Assembly (NCBI GenBank): GCA_944320595.1
Contig: CALUIB010000003.1
Coordinates: 1-64,000 of the forward strand
Direction of reading: 5' to 3'
Source of the DNA: an uncultured Muribaculaceae bacterium
GTDB taxonomy: Bacteria; Bacteroidota; Bacteroidia; Bacteroidales; Muribaculaceae
Length of the DNA: 64,000 bases
The notes beneath the pieces were generated by a model. It did no database searches. It saw only the letters and a list, made by a program, of their open reading frames with translations, and was not told where the DNA came from. This document shows, piece after piece, positions 52,537-62,550 of this stretch (positions are counted from its first letter, which is position 1; each line of letters begins with the position of its first letter). A program made the translations under genes and the position numbers.

Positions 52537-54918
52537 ATGGCGGTTCAAGACAACAACACGGCACAACGCCTGCCCGAAAACGACTTCGTTCGCATCACCG
52601 ACATACTGCAACTTTGCCTGGCAAAGTGGTACTGGTTTGCAATTTCCATAGCTGTGGCACTGTGCATAGCAATAGTCTATATCCTCGCCACGCCGCCGGT
52701 ATATACTCGCACGGCATCGCTCCTTATCAAGGAAGAAGGGAGCGGCGGGCAGATGAGCGACGCCGGGGTGCTGGGCGACTTCGACATATTCAAGACCAAC
52801 ACCAACGTAAACAACGAGATACAGTCGCTACAGTCGCCGTCGGTAATGGCCGACGTGGTGCGCCGCCTGCACCTCGACATCGACTACCGCACCGACGGCC
52901 GTTTCTACCGACAGGTGCTTTACGGCTCAAGCTGCCCATATACAGTTGAATTCCTCGACCTGCAGGACAACGACAACGCCGCTTTCACCATACGTCCTGC
53001 CGACGGCGGGCGCATAAGGCTGGCCGACTTCGCCTACAACGGCGAGGAATACGACTTGGAAACCGAAACCCTGCCCGGCGACACCGCCACCACGCCGATG
53101 GGAATGGTGGTGGTGACAGCAGCCACCGACTCTGCGGCCACGACATACACCAAGCCAGTGTATGTGTCGCGCACGGGGCTGATGGATGCCACCCGTGCCT
53201 ACGCTGCCGGGCTGACGGTGGCGCTGAGCGACGAGAAGTCAACCGTCATCAACCTTTCGTTCAGCGATGTGAACACACAGCGGGCCGAGGATGTGCTAAA
53301 TACTGTCATTGCCGTATATAACGAAAACTGGATAAAAGACAAGAACCAGGTGGCCGTGAGCACGTCGATGTTCATCAACGAGCGACTGGGCGTGATTGAA
53401 CAGGAACTGGGCAACGTGGACGAGAGCATATCATCCTACAAGAGCCAGAACCTTCTCCCCGACGTGCAGGCCGCGGCCAGCATGTATATGGAGCAAAGCA
53501 GTGCCACGTCGGCGCAGATACTCACCCTGAACACGCAGCTGTCGATGGCACGTTATATACGCAACTACCTTACCAACGCCACGGCAAAGAACCAGCTCAT
53601 CCCAGCCAACTCGGGCATCGAGAGTTCGGCCATCGAGGCGCAGATAGCCGAATACAACACCTTACAGCTGCGCCGCAACGACCTCGTGGCCAACAGCAGC
53701 GAGCGCAACCCGCTCGTGGCCGACATGGACCAGTCGCTGCAAAACCTGCGCGGGGCAATAGTCTCGTCGATCGACAACCTTATGGTGACGCTCAACACCC
53801 AGCTGCGCTCGCTGCAGCAAAGCGAACAACACACCACCGCGCAACTCGCCGCCAACCCCTCGCAGGGCAAGTACCTGCTGTCGGTCGAGCGGCAGCAGAA
53901 GGTGAAGGAGTCGCTCTACCTCTTCCTACTGCAAAAGCGCGAGGAGAACGAGCTGTCGCAGGCGTTCACCGCCTATAACACTCGCGTCATCACGCCGCCC
54001 ACTGGCAGCCCCGCCCCCACCTCGCCCGTGAAGAAGAACATACTGCTGGTGGCCGTGGCCTTGGGGCTGATAGTGCCGTTTGGCACGATATTCGCCCGTG
54101 AAAGCCTCAACACTCGCCTTCGCGGCCGCAAAGACCTTGAGGCACTCTCGCTCCCATTTGCCGGCGAAATACCGCTTGCCGCCGCCAAGGGCAAAAAACG
54201 GCAAGCCGGCGACACCAGCGAGATAGTCATCAGCCAGGGCCGCCGCGACGTGGTGAACGAAGCATTCCGCGTGCTGCGCACTAACATGGAATTCATGCTC
54301 GGCGACAACGCCGCCGCCGGCGGCAAGGCCACCGTCACGCTGTTCACATCGTTCAACCCCGGCAGCGGCAAGACGTTCCTGGCCGTCAACACCGCCGCAT
54401 GCATCGCCCTCAAGGGCAAGCGCGTACTCGTCATCGACGGCGACCTGCGCCGCGCATCGGCATCGGCCTACGTCGGCAGCCCGCACCGCGGACTTAGCGA
54501 CTACCTCGCCCACCGCATCGACGACATAGCACCTGCCATAGTCCAGGCCGACGGCCACCCCACGCTCGACATCCTCCCCGTGGGCACCATCCCGCCCAAC
54601 CCCACCGAGCTGCTTGCCGAGCCGCGCTTTGCCACGCTCATCGACGAGCTGCGCGCCCGTTACGACTACATATTCATCGACTGCCCGCCCATCGACGTGG
54701 TGGCAGACACGCAAATCATCTCCAAGGCCGCCGACCGCACCATGTTTATCGTCCGCGCCGGGCTGCTTGAGCGCGAAATGCTCCCCGAGCTGCAACGCCT
54801 CTACGACGAGCACCGCTACCCCGGCATGGCCTTAGTGCTCAACGGCACCGCCGGCACCCGCCACTCCCGCTACGGCTACCACTACGGCTACGCCTCCAGC
54901 AACTATTACTCCAAGTAA
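52537..54918 (+). CDS. Wzc-type polysaccharide co-polymerase and tyrosine autokinase
   Basis: A 793-residue inner membrane protein. A Wzz-like N-terminus with a helix at about 28-50 is followed by a large periplasmic coiled-coil part, the GNVR-type region before the second helix (about 500-520), and a C-terminal BY-kinase. Kinase motifs are Walker A FNPGSGKTF near 606, Walker A' VLVIDGDLRRAS near 632 and Walker B YIFIDCPP near 709. The tail RYGYHYGYASSNYYSK has six Tyr, the substrate of autophosphorylation and of the CpsB-type phosphatase. It controls chain length and export. Confidence 0.95.
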   Translation: MAVQDNNTAQRLPENDFVRITDILQLCLAKWYWFAISIAVALCIAIVYILATPPVYTRTASLLIKEEGSGGQMSDAGVLGDFDIFKTNTNVNNEIQSLQSPSVMADVVRRLHLDIDYRTDGRFYRQVLYGSSCPYTVEFLDLQDNDNAAFTIRPADGGRIRLADFAYNGEEYDLETETLPGDTATTPMGMVVVTAATDSAATTYTKPVYVSRTGLMDATRAYAAGLTVALSDEKSTVINLSFSDVNTQRAEDVLNTVIAVYNENWIKDKNQVAVSTSMFINERLGVIEQELGNVDESISSYKSQNLLPDVQAAASMYMEQSSATSAQILTLNTQLSMARYIRNYLTNATAKNQLIPANSGIESSAIEAQIAEYNTLQLRRNDLVANSSERNPLVADMDQSLQNLRGAIVSSIDNLMVTLNTQLRSLQQSEQHTTAQLAANPSQGKYLLSVERQQKVKESLYLFLLQKREENELSQAFTAYNTRVITPPTGSPAPTSPVKKNILLVAVALGLIVPFGTIFARESLNTRLRGRKDLEALSLPFAGEIPLAAAKGKKRQAGDTSEIVISQGRRDVVNEAFRVLRTNMEFMLGDNAAAGGKATVTLFTSFNPGSGKTFLAVNTAACIALKGKRVLVIDGDLRRASASAYVGSPHRGLSDYLAHRIDDIAPAIVQADGHPTLDILPVGTIPPNPTELLAEPRFATLIDELRARYDYIFIDCPPIDVVADTQIISKAADRTMFIVRAGLLEREMLPELQRLYDEHRYPGMALVLNGTAGTRHSRYGYHYGYASSNYYSK

Positions 54919-54990
54919 CACCCACACACGGCAACAATGTCAACCGCCCAGCGCGTAAGATAAAAATATGATTATATTAATCAATAAAAA

Positions 54991-56529
54991 ATGACTTCAT
55001 CCGCAAATAAAATAATAATAAATAGTGGATTTCTATATATACGGATTGCAGTAGTCACATTTTTATCGTTGTACACCACTCGATTAATCCTTGATGTATT
55101 AGGTACATCCGATTTCGGCATATATAGCATTGTCGGTGGTGTGATTTCTATGTTAGGATTTTTAAATGGAGCAATGAGTAGTGCTACTCAGCGCTTTATG
55201 TCTTATAGCGAAGGGGAGAACAACAGGAAAAAACAAAATACCATATTTAATATTAGCCTGCTTATTCATTTCGTTATAGCTCTTTTACTGATATTACTAT
55301 TAGCTATCATTGGAATTATATGCTTTTCATTTATACTCAACATACCTGATGATCGTATGTTCGCAGCAAAAATAGTATATGCATGTTTGATATTTAGTAC
55401 GGCACTTAATGTTGCAAGCGTACCATATGAAGCAGTTCTCAATGCCCATGAAAATATGTTATATTATTCCATTGTCGGCATCTTAGATGCTGGAATGCGA
55501 CTGACTATCGCTATCTCATTATCCTATGTATCAGCAGATAAATTAATCGTATATGGCATTTTGATGGCTTTAGTTCCTCTAATAACATTGACAGTAATGA
55601 GAGTGTATTGTCATCGGCACTATAAAGAATGTAAAATATCAATTTCGAAACACTTAGACTGGAAACAAGCAAAAGAAATGGCTTCATTTGCAGGATGGAA
55701 CTTTCTTTCAAAAGCAGCAAATGTCGTAGTTATACAAGGGGCTTCTATTGTACTAAACATATTTGGTGGAACTATTGTAAATGCGGCACATGGTATCGCC
55801 AACCAAATGGCAGGTTATTTACTTGTATTTTCTACAAATATGCAAAAAGCCCTAAATCCTGTCATTGTAAAAAAGGAAGGAGAGCACGACAGAAAGCGAA
55901 TGCTAACTTTCTCTTTATCTGGCAATAAATTTTCTTTCATATTATTTGCATTTTTTGCTATACCTGCATGCATTGAAATGCCATACATTCTAAAGCTATG
56001 GCTAAAAGAACCGCCTGAATATGCGGTGCTCTTTTGTAGATTGATAGTTATACGCAGACTGATCGGCCAACTTACAAGTACGTTCGCCACCTCAATAGGA
56101 GCAGTTGGAAATATAAAAAATGACTCTATCGCAAACGCAATAATTATGGGTATAGCCTTACCTATTTCATACCTATGTTACATATTAGGATCTCCCATAT
56201 ATTCAATGTATGTAGTACTAATTATTATGGTCTGCATGATGGGTGTTGCTGATTCGTACTATATGCATAAACAATGTAATTTGTCAATCTCCTCATTTTT
56301 TAAGGACGTAATTTCACCATGCACAACTATTTCTGCTATAACATTCTTTTTGGGAATTATATTCCTTTACATTATGCCATCGGGGATACTGCGACTTCTT
56401 TGTATTATAATAATATGTTGGTTAACTTGTACAGCATCAACATATCTAATAGGAATGTCCTATGAGGAAAAAAGGATAGTCAATGGCATATTTAACAAAT
56501 TAAAATCAAAAATATGTACAAAACATTAA
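54991..56529 (+). CDS. Wzx-type polysaccharide flippase
   Basis: A 512-residue membrane protein with about 12-14 helices of the MATE/MVF-like polysaccharide transporter fold. It begins NKIIINSGFLYIRIAVVTFL and includes VLGTSDFGIYSIVGGVISML, typical of O-antigen and capsule flippases. It moves the lipid-linked repeat unit across the inner membrane. It is the first gene of the AT-rich variable part of the locus, in contrast to the GC-richer genes before it, a usual sign of exchanged capsule gene blocks. It overlaps the next gene by 16 bases. Confidence 0.92.
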   Translation: MTSSANKIIINSGFLYIRIAVVTFLSLYTTRLILDVLGTSDFGIYSIVGGVISMLGFLNGAMSSATQRFMSYSEGENNRKKQNTIFNISLLIHFVIALLLILLLAIIGIICFSFILNIPDDRMFAAKIVYACLIFSTALNVASVPYEAVLNAHENMLYYSIVGILDAGMRLTIAISLSYVSADKLIVYGILMALVPLITLTVMRVYCHRHYKECKISISKHLDWKQAKEMASFAGWNFLSKAANVVVIQGASIVLNIFGGTIVNAAHGIANQMAGYLLVFSTNMQKALNPVIVKKEGEHDRKRMLTFSLSGNKFSFILFAFFAIPACIEMPYILKLWLKEPPEYAVLFCRLIVIRRLIGQLTSTFATSIGAVGNIKNDSIANAIIMGIALPISYLCYILGSPIYSMYVVLIIMVCMMGVADSYYMHKQCNLSISSFFKDVISPCTTISAITFFLGIIFLYIMPSGILRLLCIIIICWLTCTASTYLIGMSYEEKRIVNGIFNKLKSKICTKH

Positions 56530-57479
56530 ACCAATTGGGTATTGCCTTTAAACAAGAAGTGCCACTAAAACAATTAACTGGTATAAATCAAGCAGGCCAA
56601 TTACCGCTTGTAGCCTATCCATCAACGCAATCCCAAATGATTGACTTGTGCAAAATCATCTCATCGACAAAAGACACAACATACGAAATATTCGGTGGAT
56701 TGACAAACACGTATTTATGTGAATCATTTCAAAGAGATATAGTAATATTTACAACTAGATATAATTCAATTCATATAAATCAAGCAACTGACAATGTTAT
56801 TAATGTAGAAAGTGGTTGCAGCCTAACTAAAATAGCAAAACTGTTGGTAAAAAAGGGTGTAAAAGGCTACGAGGGATTGGTAGGTATTCCAGGCACAATT
56901 GGAGCCGCCGCAATAAATAATAGTGGAGCTTTTGGTTGTAGTATGAGCAATGTTGTTTTAGGGGTATTATGCATCTCAATAAAAAATGGGAAACTAATAT
57001 ATTTCAACAATGCGGAATTACAATACAAAAAACGCAACTCAATTCTTAAGGGGCAGAATCAATATTTGGTATTAAGCGTTGACCTCGATATTCAAACGAA
57101 AGTTGCCCCACAAACAGTTATTTCAAAAATGTATCAAAATATAGAAGTACGCCGAACAAAGATAGATGGTAAACGTAAAAGCCTCGGCACTATATTCATT
57201 GCCTCTTCTATGAATGAATTGTACAACCGTCATCGCATAGCGACAATCTTTGGAAAAATTCTCAACATTCCCAACAAATTATTGTTTCACCGTCACGACT
57301 GGGATATAGCTATACGTTTCTTCTGTCTCGGTCATTTAGAACTAGCTAAGCATTGTGATTCAATCGGACGTTTTTGTTGGGATGAAAATACAACCGAACG
57401 AGATTTTTTTCATTATATAAAAACAATGCAGTCTCTAGCTTGTGGTCAATTAGAACTTGAAATTGAAATAAAAAAATAG
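56514..57479 (+). CDS. MurB-like FAD-binding oxidoreductase in the capsule locus
   Basis: A 321-residue protein resembling UDP-N-acetylenolpyruvoylglucosamine reductase (MurB). The FAD-binding part has EIFGGLTNTYL at 58-68 in place of the MurB GGGSN loop and a good match GLVGIPGTIGAAAINNSGAF at 121-140. The C-terminus GQLELEIEI resembles the MurB end carrying the catalytic Glu. The segment around KSLGTIFIAS replaces the MurB Gly-Ser-x-Phe-Lys catalytic stretch, so the substrate is likely different. Position between flippase and pyruvyl transferase suggests it reduces an enolpyruvyl or related sugar during repeat-unit synthesis. Confidence 0.8.
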   Translation: MYKTLNQLGIAFKQEVPLKQLTGINQAGQLPLVAYPSTQSQMIDLCKIISSTKDTTYEIFGGLTNTYLCESFQRDIVIFTTRYNSIHINQATDNVINVESGCSLTKIAKLLVKKGVKGYEGLVGIPGTIGAAAINNSGAFGCSMSNVVLGVLCISIKNGKLIYFNNAELQYKKRNSILKGQNQYLVLSVDLDIQTKVAPQTVISKMYQNIEVRRTKIDGKRKSLGTIFIASSMNELYNRHRIATIFGKILNIPNKLLFHRHDWDIAIRFFCLGHLELAKHCDSIGRFCWDENTTERDFFHYIKTMQSLACGQLELEIEIKK

Positions 57480-57480
57480 T

Positions 57481-58542
57481 ATGAAAAAAATAGGCATATA
57501 TACTATAATAGCGAATAATTTTGGAGCGCAGCTACAAGCATATGCGACAGCAAAATATCTAGCAACCGTATGCAAAGGATGGTCAATTGAATTAGTCAGA
57601 ATTGCAGAAAACAAAAGAAAGAAAAATTGGCGGACAATTATTAAATCTATCTTGCCGTCGCAAATAATGCGGAAAAAAGCATATCAATATTTTGAAAGTC
57701 TTTCACCTCTGACCCAAAGTTTCACAAAAGATGAATTAATAAGGCATCCTTTACAATATGATATATACGTAGTCGGCAGCGACCAAGTATGGAATGTATC
57801 AGATGGAGTCGACTCCCATTTGGTGTACTTTCTTCCGTTCCAAACAAAATCTCCCAAAATAGCACTAGCTTCAAGTTTTGGAACATCATTCATCCCACAA
57901 AAGACAAAGAAAGAAATTAGTAAATATCTGTCAAAGTTTTCTTCTATTAGTGTACGAGAGTCTGATGGTATAAATATCCTAAACAGTATCGGCATTTGTT
58001 CTCACCAGATTTTAGATCCAACATTTTGGATCAACACAGATGAATGGTCATATTTAGCTGGTGATAAACCAATTATAATAGGTGAATATATTGCCACATA
58101 CGGATTTGAAACAACTAACAAACACATACAAACTTTAATTGACGCAATTAAAGAAACATATAAAATACCTGTGGTTGCAATTAATGGAGCAAGAATATTT
58201 AAGTATGACAAAAAATACAACAGTTGTGGACCCATCGAGTTTCTAAACATCATAAAATTCTCAAGAATGGTTTTTACTGGATCCTACCATGGAATGGCAT
58301 TCTCTATTTTATTCAAAAAGGATTTTTTTGTAATGCCACACTCTACAAAAAATTCACGAATGGAAAATCTTCTATCCTTATTTAATATTGAGAACAGAAT
58401 GTTATCGTCAGACTGTTCAACATTCAAATCAATAATGAACATTCCTAAAATTGATTATTCAAAATTAGAAATCTGCATATCAAACGAACAGGAAAAAACA
58501 CGAGAATACATTCAAAACACTCTAAAAAAATACATGATATGA
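57481..58542 (+). CDS. Polysaccharide pyruvyl transferase family protein
   Basis: A 353-residue protein of the CsaB/WcaK-like family. Signatures are NNFGAQLQAYATAKYL near 12-27, DIYVVGSDQVWN near 90-101, SISVRESDG near 155 and VFTGSYHGMAF near 265. The family adds pyruvate ketals to sugars in surface polymers, using phosphoenolpyruvate; some members are glycosyltransferase-like. It follows the MurB-like gene by one base and overlaps the next gene by four. The polymer is therefore likely to carry acidic pyruvate groups. Confidence 0.88.
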   Translation: MKKIGIYTIIANNFGAQLQAYATAKYLATVCKGWSIELVRIAENKRKKNWRTIIKSILPSQIMRKKAYQYFESLSPLTQSFTKDELIRHPLQYDIYVVGSDQVWNVSDGVDSHLVYFLPFQTKSPKIALASSFGTSFIPQKTKKEISKYLSKFSSISVRESDGINILNSIGICSHQILDPTFWINTDEWSYLAGDKPIIIGEYIATYGFETTNKHIQTLIDAIKETYKIPVVAINGARIFKYDKKYNSCGPIEFLNIIKFSRMVFTGSYHGMAFSILFKKDFFVMPHSTKNSRMENLLSLFNIENRMLSSDCSTFKSIMNIPKIDYSKLEICISNEQEKTREYIQNTLKKYMI

Positions 58543-59669
58543 TACGAATTTTCGTAAATATATTGCCATTTTACCTACAGCAATCTACAGACATTGATTA
58601 TGCTCGTTCTCTTAAAAATAGTTCAACTGCGTTAAATGCTAATTTCTATTACCCTCATAAATGGACTTGGGGTATATGGGAAAACATTCAACTCATAATA
58701 AATAAGCTATTGTCAATATTTAAATGCAAAAAAAGATTTCATATAATTTATCCTAAACGCTATCTGAATTCCGAATTCAACACAAAAGATTTTGATATAG
58801 TATATTCACAAGGGACTTGTCCTCAAAATACAGGCAATATCCCTATACTCATTGAATCAGGCCTATGGCTTCCTGGACAAAATCGGACTTACACCAAAGA
58901 AGATGAAACCCATTTTAAACATTATACGATTAAATTATTTCAAGATTATTTGTCACACCCTACCATAATAAACCTAAAAAGTGATATTGAAATTGAAAAT
59001 GCACGAAAACTTTTCCCCAGCTATTCTAATAGATTTGTAAAACTCCCTTTTATTCTACCAAAGCTCATCCCTATTTCCAAACAAGAATTATTAGATAAAC
59101 ATAATAATGATGAGGTAATTAGAATCGGTTTTTTAGGAGGGCAAGCAATCAGGAAAGGACTTCTTGAACTCATTAGTGCATACAAAAAAGTAAAAGCCGA
59201 GTTAGCGGGTAGGAAGAAAATAGAACTCCATATAATCAGCAGCTATCATGATGGAAACATTAATATTCCACAAGGCCTTGATATATTTGAATATGGTAAA
59301 TTGCCATATGACGCAGCCCAAAAGATAATGAAAACATGGCACATTTTTGCGATGATAAGCAGAAATGAGTCATACGGCTTGGTGTACATTGAAGCAATGG
59401 CAAATGGATGTATAAACATTGCACGAGATTTCTACCCACAAAAAGAATTCGTTGAATTTGGGAAAATTGGATTCCTTGCAAGCCCAGAAAATATCGATTC
59501 TATCTCAGCATCTTTAAAGCAAGCAGTTTTACTTGAAAGGGGTCATAGAGTATCTATGGCTTTAGCTGGATTAGAAAAATTCAAATCAGAATATGCTTAT
59601 ACACAAGTAATCAACAAATTCAAAGACGCATTCAACAAATGTCTGTCATTAAACAAACAACAAAAATGA
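58539..59669 (+). CDS. Glycosyltransferase, GT4-like
   Basis: A 376-residue GT-B-fold glycosyltransferase. The C-terminal nucleotide-sugar domain has RIGFLGGQAIRKGLLELISA near 192 and the GT1/GT4 E-x7-E type motif in SRNESYGLVYIEAMANGCIN near 275-294. The N-terminal half is more divergent. It should add one sugar to the lipid-linked repeat unit on the inner face of the membrane. It overlaps both neighbours by four bases. Confidence 0.88.
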   Translation: MIRIFVNILPFYLQQSTDIDYARSLKNSSTALNANFYYPHKWTWGIWENIQLIINKLLSIFKCKKRFHIIYPKRYLNSEFNTKDFDIVYSQGTCPQNTGNIPILIESGLWLPGQNRTYTKEDETHFKHYTIKLFQDYLSHPTIINLKSDIEIENARKLFPSYSNRFVKLPFILPKLIPISKQELLDKHNNDEVIRIGFLGGQAIRKGLLELISAYKKVKAELAGRKKIELHIISSYHDGNINIPQGLDIFEYGKLPYDAAQKIMKTWHIFAMISRNESYGLVYIEAMANGCINIARDFYPQKEFVEFGKIGFLASPENIDSISASLKQAVLLERGHRVSMALAGLEKFKSEYAYTQVINKFKDAFNKCLSLNKQQK

Positions 59670-60646
59670 AAAATATACTTATTAAATCTATTCGGAAAAT
59701 ATACAGAAAAGCACATAATTCACAATATCCACCTCCAGTCTGTGAATTGGATCGTAACAAATCAAATTTACATATTTATAATTTGCTTAGCAACAATAAG
59801 CCATGCATGATTTCACGTTTTGGATCGATAGAAATAGGTATAATCACAAACTATTTATCTGTACATGGAAAACAAAACCTGTTATCAAAATGTATAAATT
59901 ATATTAAAAACAATACAGGATTACCTTGGTGGGACACATTATATTTCAAATCTATGAGAAATAATGCCGGCATATTTCCTGAAACCATTGATATTTTAGA
60001 AAGGTTTTCTGAACTCTATTTGCAGGATATTCCTATGATAGATCTCCTTGGCTCATTCAATTACGCTGAACGTTTCATGCCGCTACGCAGCGATGTAATA
60101 AATGTACACCTTGAATGCCTTTACCCATTTTGGGTTGACAAACCTTGGACACTAGCATTAAGAGGCAAGCGAGTGCTTGTGGTGCATCCTTTCGCTGAAA
60201 CCATAAAAGCCCAATATGCACACCGCACACAGCTGTTCGATAATCCCGATATATTACCAGAATTCGAGTTATTGACCTTGAAGGCAGTGCAGTCAAACGC
60301 TGGGGCTGAAGTTCCTTTCAGCGATTGGTTCGAGGCACTGAAATATATGGAAGACGAAATGGCAAAAAGCGACTTCGACTTCTGCATACTCGGCTGCGGA
60401 GCATACGGTCTGCCGCTTGCCGCCACAGTGAAACGCATGGGCAAGAAAGCCATCCACATGGGCGGCGGCTCGCAGCTGCTATTCGGCATAAAAGGCCGCC
60501 GGTGGGACAACGATAACTACCATTGGAAGAATATCCCCCAATTATACACAAACTATAGCAGTCTCTACAACGAATATTGGGTACGCCCAGCCCAAAATGA
60601 AACGCCAAGTGCTGCCAAAAATGTAGAAGGAGCTTGTTACTGGTAA
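59666..60646 (+). CDS. Putative glycosyltransferase with GT-D-like pattern
   Basis: The ATG at 59666 overlaps the previous stop (ATGA), giving 326 residues. An N-terminal MISRFGSIEIG (49-59) resembles the RFGDGE-type motif of GT-D fold transferases (DUF1792 group). The C-terminal part has FCILGCGAYGLPLAATVKRM and AIHMGGGSQLLFGIKGRRWD, common in such capsule proteins. The GT-D call is tentative. The gene is a composition mosaic: its first half is AT-rich like the surrounding genes, but from about 60150 to 60520 the codon use is GC-rich like the core genome. Confidence 0.65.
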   Translation: MKNILIKSIRKIYRKAHNSQYPPPVCELDRNKSNLHIYNLLSNNKPCMISRFGSIEIGIITNYLSVHGKQNLLSKCINYIKNNTGLPWWDTLYFKSMRNNAGIFPETIDILERFSELYLQDIPMIDLLGSFNYAERFMPLRSDVINVHLECLYPFWVDKPWTLALRGKRVLVVHPFAETIKAQYAHRTQLFDNPDILPEFELLTLKAVQSNAGAEVPFSDWFEALKYMEDEMAKSDFDFCILGCGAYGLPLAATVKRMGKKAIHMGGGSQLLFGIKGRRWDNDNYHWKNIPQLYTNYSSLYNEYWVRPAQNETPSAAKNVEGACYW

Positions 60647-60649
60647 ATT

Positions 60650-61939
60650 ATGGACAGCCTATCCTATTGCTATTGGGCATTCGCATTCTTATTTGTGTAT
60701 CTGCTTTTACTACTATCGCAAAAGCAATACCGATTGATATTACCATCCACTATTCACACATTTGTTTGGCTGGCAACAATAATCCTTATCATTTTTCAAT
60801 TAAATGGTATATTCGTTACAGAACAGCAAACTAATGCCAATTTCCAATTTGCGAGTGAATTCATTTGTTATATTGTTATTGCTTCTGTAATTGGTTTTGC
60901 ATTTGCCCATATAATAACATTCAATGAAGATCTTAGAAGAAATGTAGTATCAATAAACATAAAAAATATTGATGCTATATTAATTAAATTCCGATGGATA
61001 CCATATATCTGCGGTGTAATTGGTATTATTTTATTTATATATATCATATTTTCTATAGGCAGTTTCTCAACACTTGCTGATTATAGAAGTTTTGCTATTA
61101 ATGCTGATCGAACTGGCATAGCAGCAATTGCGCAACGGTTAAGCGGCCATGCCAACGTGTTAGGATTATTTTATCTTTCACTCCTTGGATATAAGTTTGG
61201 CAAGACTGGAATTAACATATCAACACTCACTAAAAACGTATTATTATGTTCTACCATAAATATGGCAATTGGTGGACGTGTATGGATTCTAATGTCAGTA
61301 CTACCAATACTAACAACTTATATACTCTCTCGTCATTATTCAAAGCCCAATAATACAAATAGGAAAACCGACAACGCCAAAATATTAATAATTTTAACTG
61401 CAATGATTTTGCTATTTTCTATTATTGGCTTATTGAGATCTGTTCCTGGAGTAACAGACGAACAAAATTTTATAGACAAGTTCTTATATTTCACAGATGG
61501 CAGTAGAATAACCAATATGGTTATTTCACAATATCCTCCAGGATCTTATGAATTAGAATACGGTAGGAGCGAATTTCTTTCATCTTTTACAGGATCTCCA
61601 ATGATGGACCGTTTCAATGAATCTATATCCAACAACATTGGTTTAATGGTAACTGTGAAATCAGTAATGCCTAATTTGTATTTTGATTATGGGTTGTATG
61701 GGGGGGCAGTTGTGTGGGGATTTTTATGTTTCTTGATGGAGTATATTTGTATTCGTCTAAAATATACTCAAAACATTGTCATGCTGCTTCTTTTCGCAGT
61801 TTTGGCACAGATGATGTTTCAAGCCCCTATAACTAATATTTTTTCATTAAACACTCCTCGATTAGAATGGATTATACTAATATTCATATTCAGGAAACAA
61901 ATATTTAAAAGCATATCTAATGTACGAAACAACATATAG
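60650..61939 (+). CDS. Wzy-type polysaccharide polymerase
   Basis: A 429-residue membrane protein with about 11-12 helices and a large hydrophilic loop in the second half (about 280-345), which contains YFTDGSRITNMVISQYPPGS. This is the layout of oligosaccharide repeat-unit polymerases (O-antigen polymerase-like), which join flipped repeat units at the periplasmic side. Its place between transferase genes and with a flippase in the same operon supports the call. Sequence in this family is poorly conserved, so topology carries most of the weight. Confidence 0.85.
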   Translation: MDSLSYCYWAFAFLFVYLLLLLSQKQYRLILPSTIHTFVWLATIILIIFQLNGIFVTEQQTNANFQFASEFICYIVIASVIGFAFAHIITFNEDLRRNVVSINIKNIDAILIKFRWIPYICGVIGIILFIYIIFSIGSFSTLADYRSFAINADRTGIAAIAQRLSGHANVLGLFYLSLLGYKFGKTGINISTLTKNVLLCSTINMAIGGRVWILMSVLPILTTYILSRHYSKPNNTNRKTDNAKILIILTAMILLFSIIGLLRSVPGVTDEQNFIDKFLYFTDGSRITNMVISQYPPGSYELEYGRSEFLSSFTGSPMMDRFNESISNNIGLMVTVKSVMPNLYFDYGLYGGAVVWGFLCFLMEYICIRLKYTQNIVMLLLFAVLAQMMFQAPITNIFSLNTPRLEWIILIFIFRKQIFKSISNVRNNI

Positions 61940-61941
61940 TA

Positions 61942-62547
61942 ATGACACTAATAAGCAGAATCAAGCACGGCATTGGCATATTTTGCCACTATTATGTAAA
62001 GCCAGACCCTGCAAAATTTGGTTACTTCGGCAAAAATGCGGCAATCGGAATTCCTGCCGACCTTAAAAATCCACGAAACATTTACTTGCATGAATTTGCT
62101 CGAATAGGTCGGCGTAGCACGATAATGACCATGGGCAATAGTCGATTTGTCATGAAACGGGGATGCTTGACAGCAGAAGGACTCGTAGTTGTCACTTCCA
62201 ACCATCGCCAACATATAGGGCAATTCCTTAGCGGTCGCAATGAAGATAATGAATACAAAGACATTATTGTAGAGGAGGATGTGTGGATAGGCATTAACGT
62301 CACGCTACTGGCTGGGGCGCATATCGGGCGTGGTGCCATAATAGGAGCTAGCTCTGTGGTGACAAAAGAAATTCCACCTTATGCTGTTGCCGTTGGAAAT
62401 CCAGCCCGAGTAGTCAAATTCAAGTGGTCGATAGAGGACATTATCAAGCATGAAAGTCAATTATATGATGAAAGTGAACGAATTCCACGTGAAATCCTTG
62501 AGAGATATTTTCAAGAATGGAAGAGCAAAACCATTAGAAAACAATAA
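61942..62547 (+). CDS. Hexapeptide-repeat acyltransferase
   Basis: A 201-residue left-handed beta-helix protein. Hexapeptide repeats run from about 35 to 155, with DVWIGINVTLLAGAHIGRGA and AVAVGNPARVVKFKW closing the coil as in maltose/galactoside O-acetyltransferases. A likely catalytic His lies in VTSNHRQHIG. It probably adds an acetyl group to a sugar of the repeat unit. It starts 2 bases after the polymerase gene. Confidence 0.92.
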   Translation: MTLISRIKHGIGIFCHYYVKPDPAKFGYFGKNAAIGIPADLKNPRNIYLHEFARIGRRSTIMTMGNSRFVMKRGCLTAEGLVVVTSNHRQHIGQFLSGRNEDNEYKDIIVEEDVWIGINVTLLAGAHIGRGAIIGASSVVTKEIPPYAVAVGNPARVVKFKWSIEDIIKHESQLYDESERIPREILERYFQEWKSKTIRKQ

Positions 62548-62550
62548 CCT

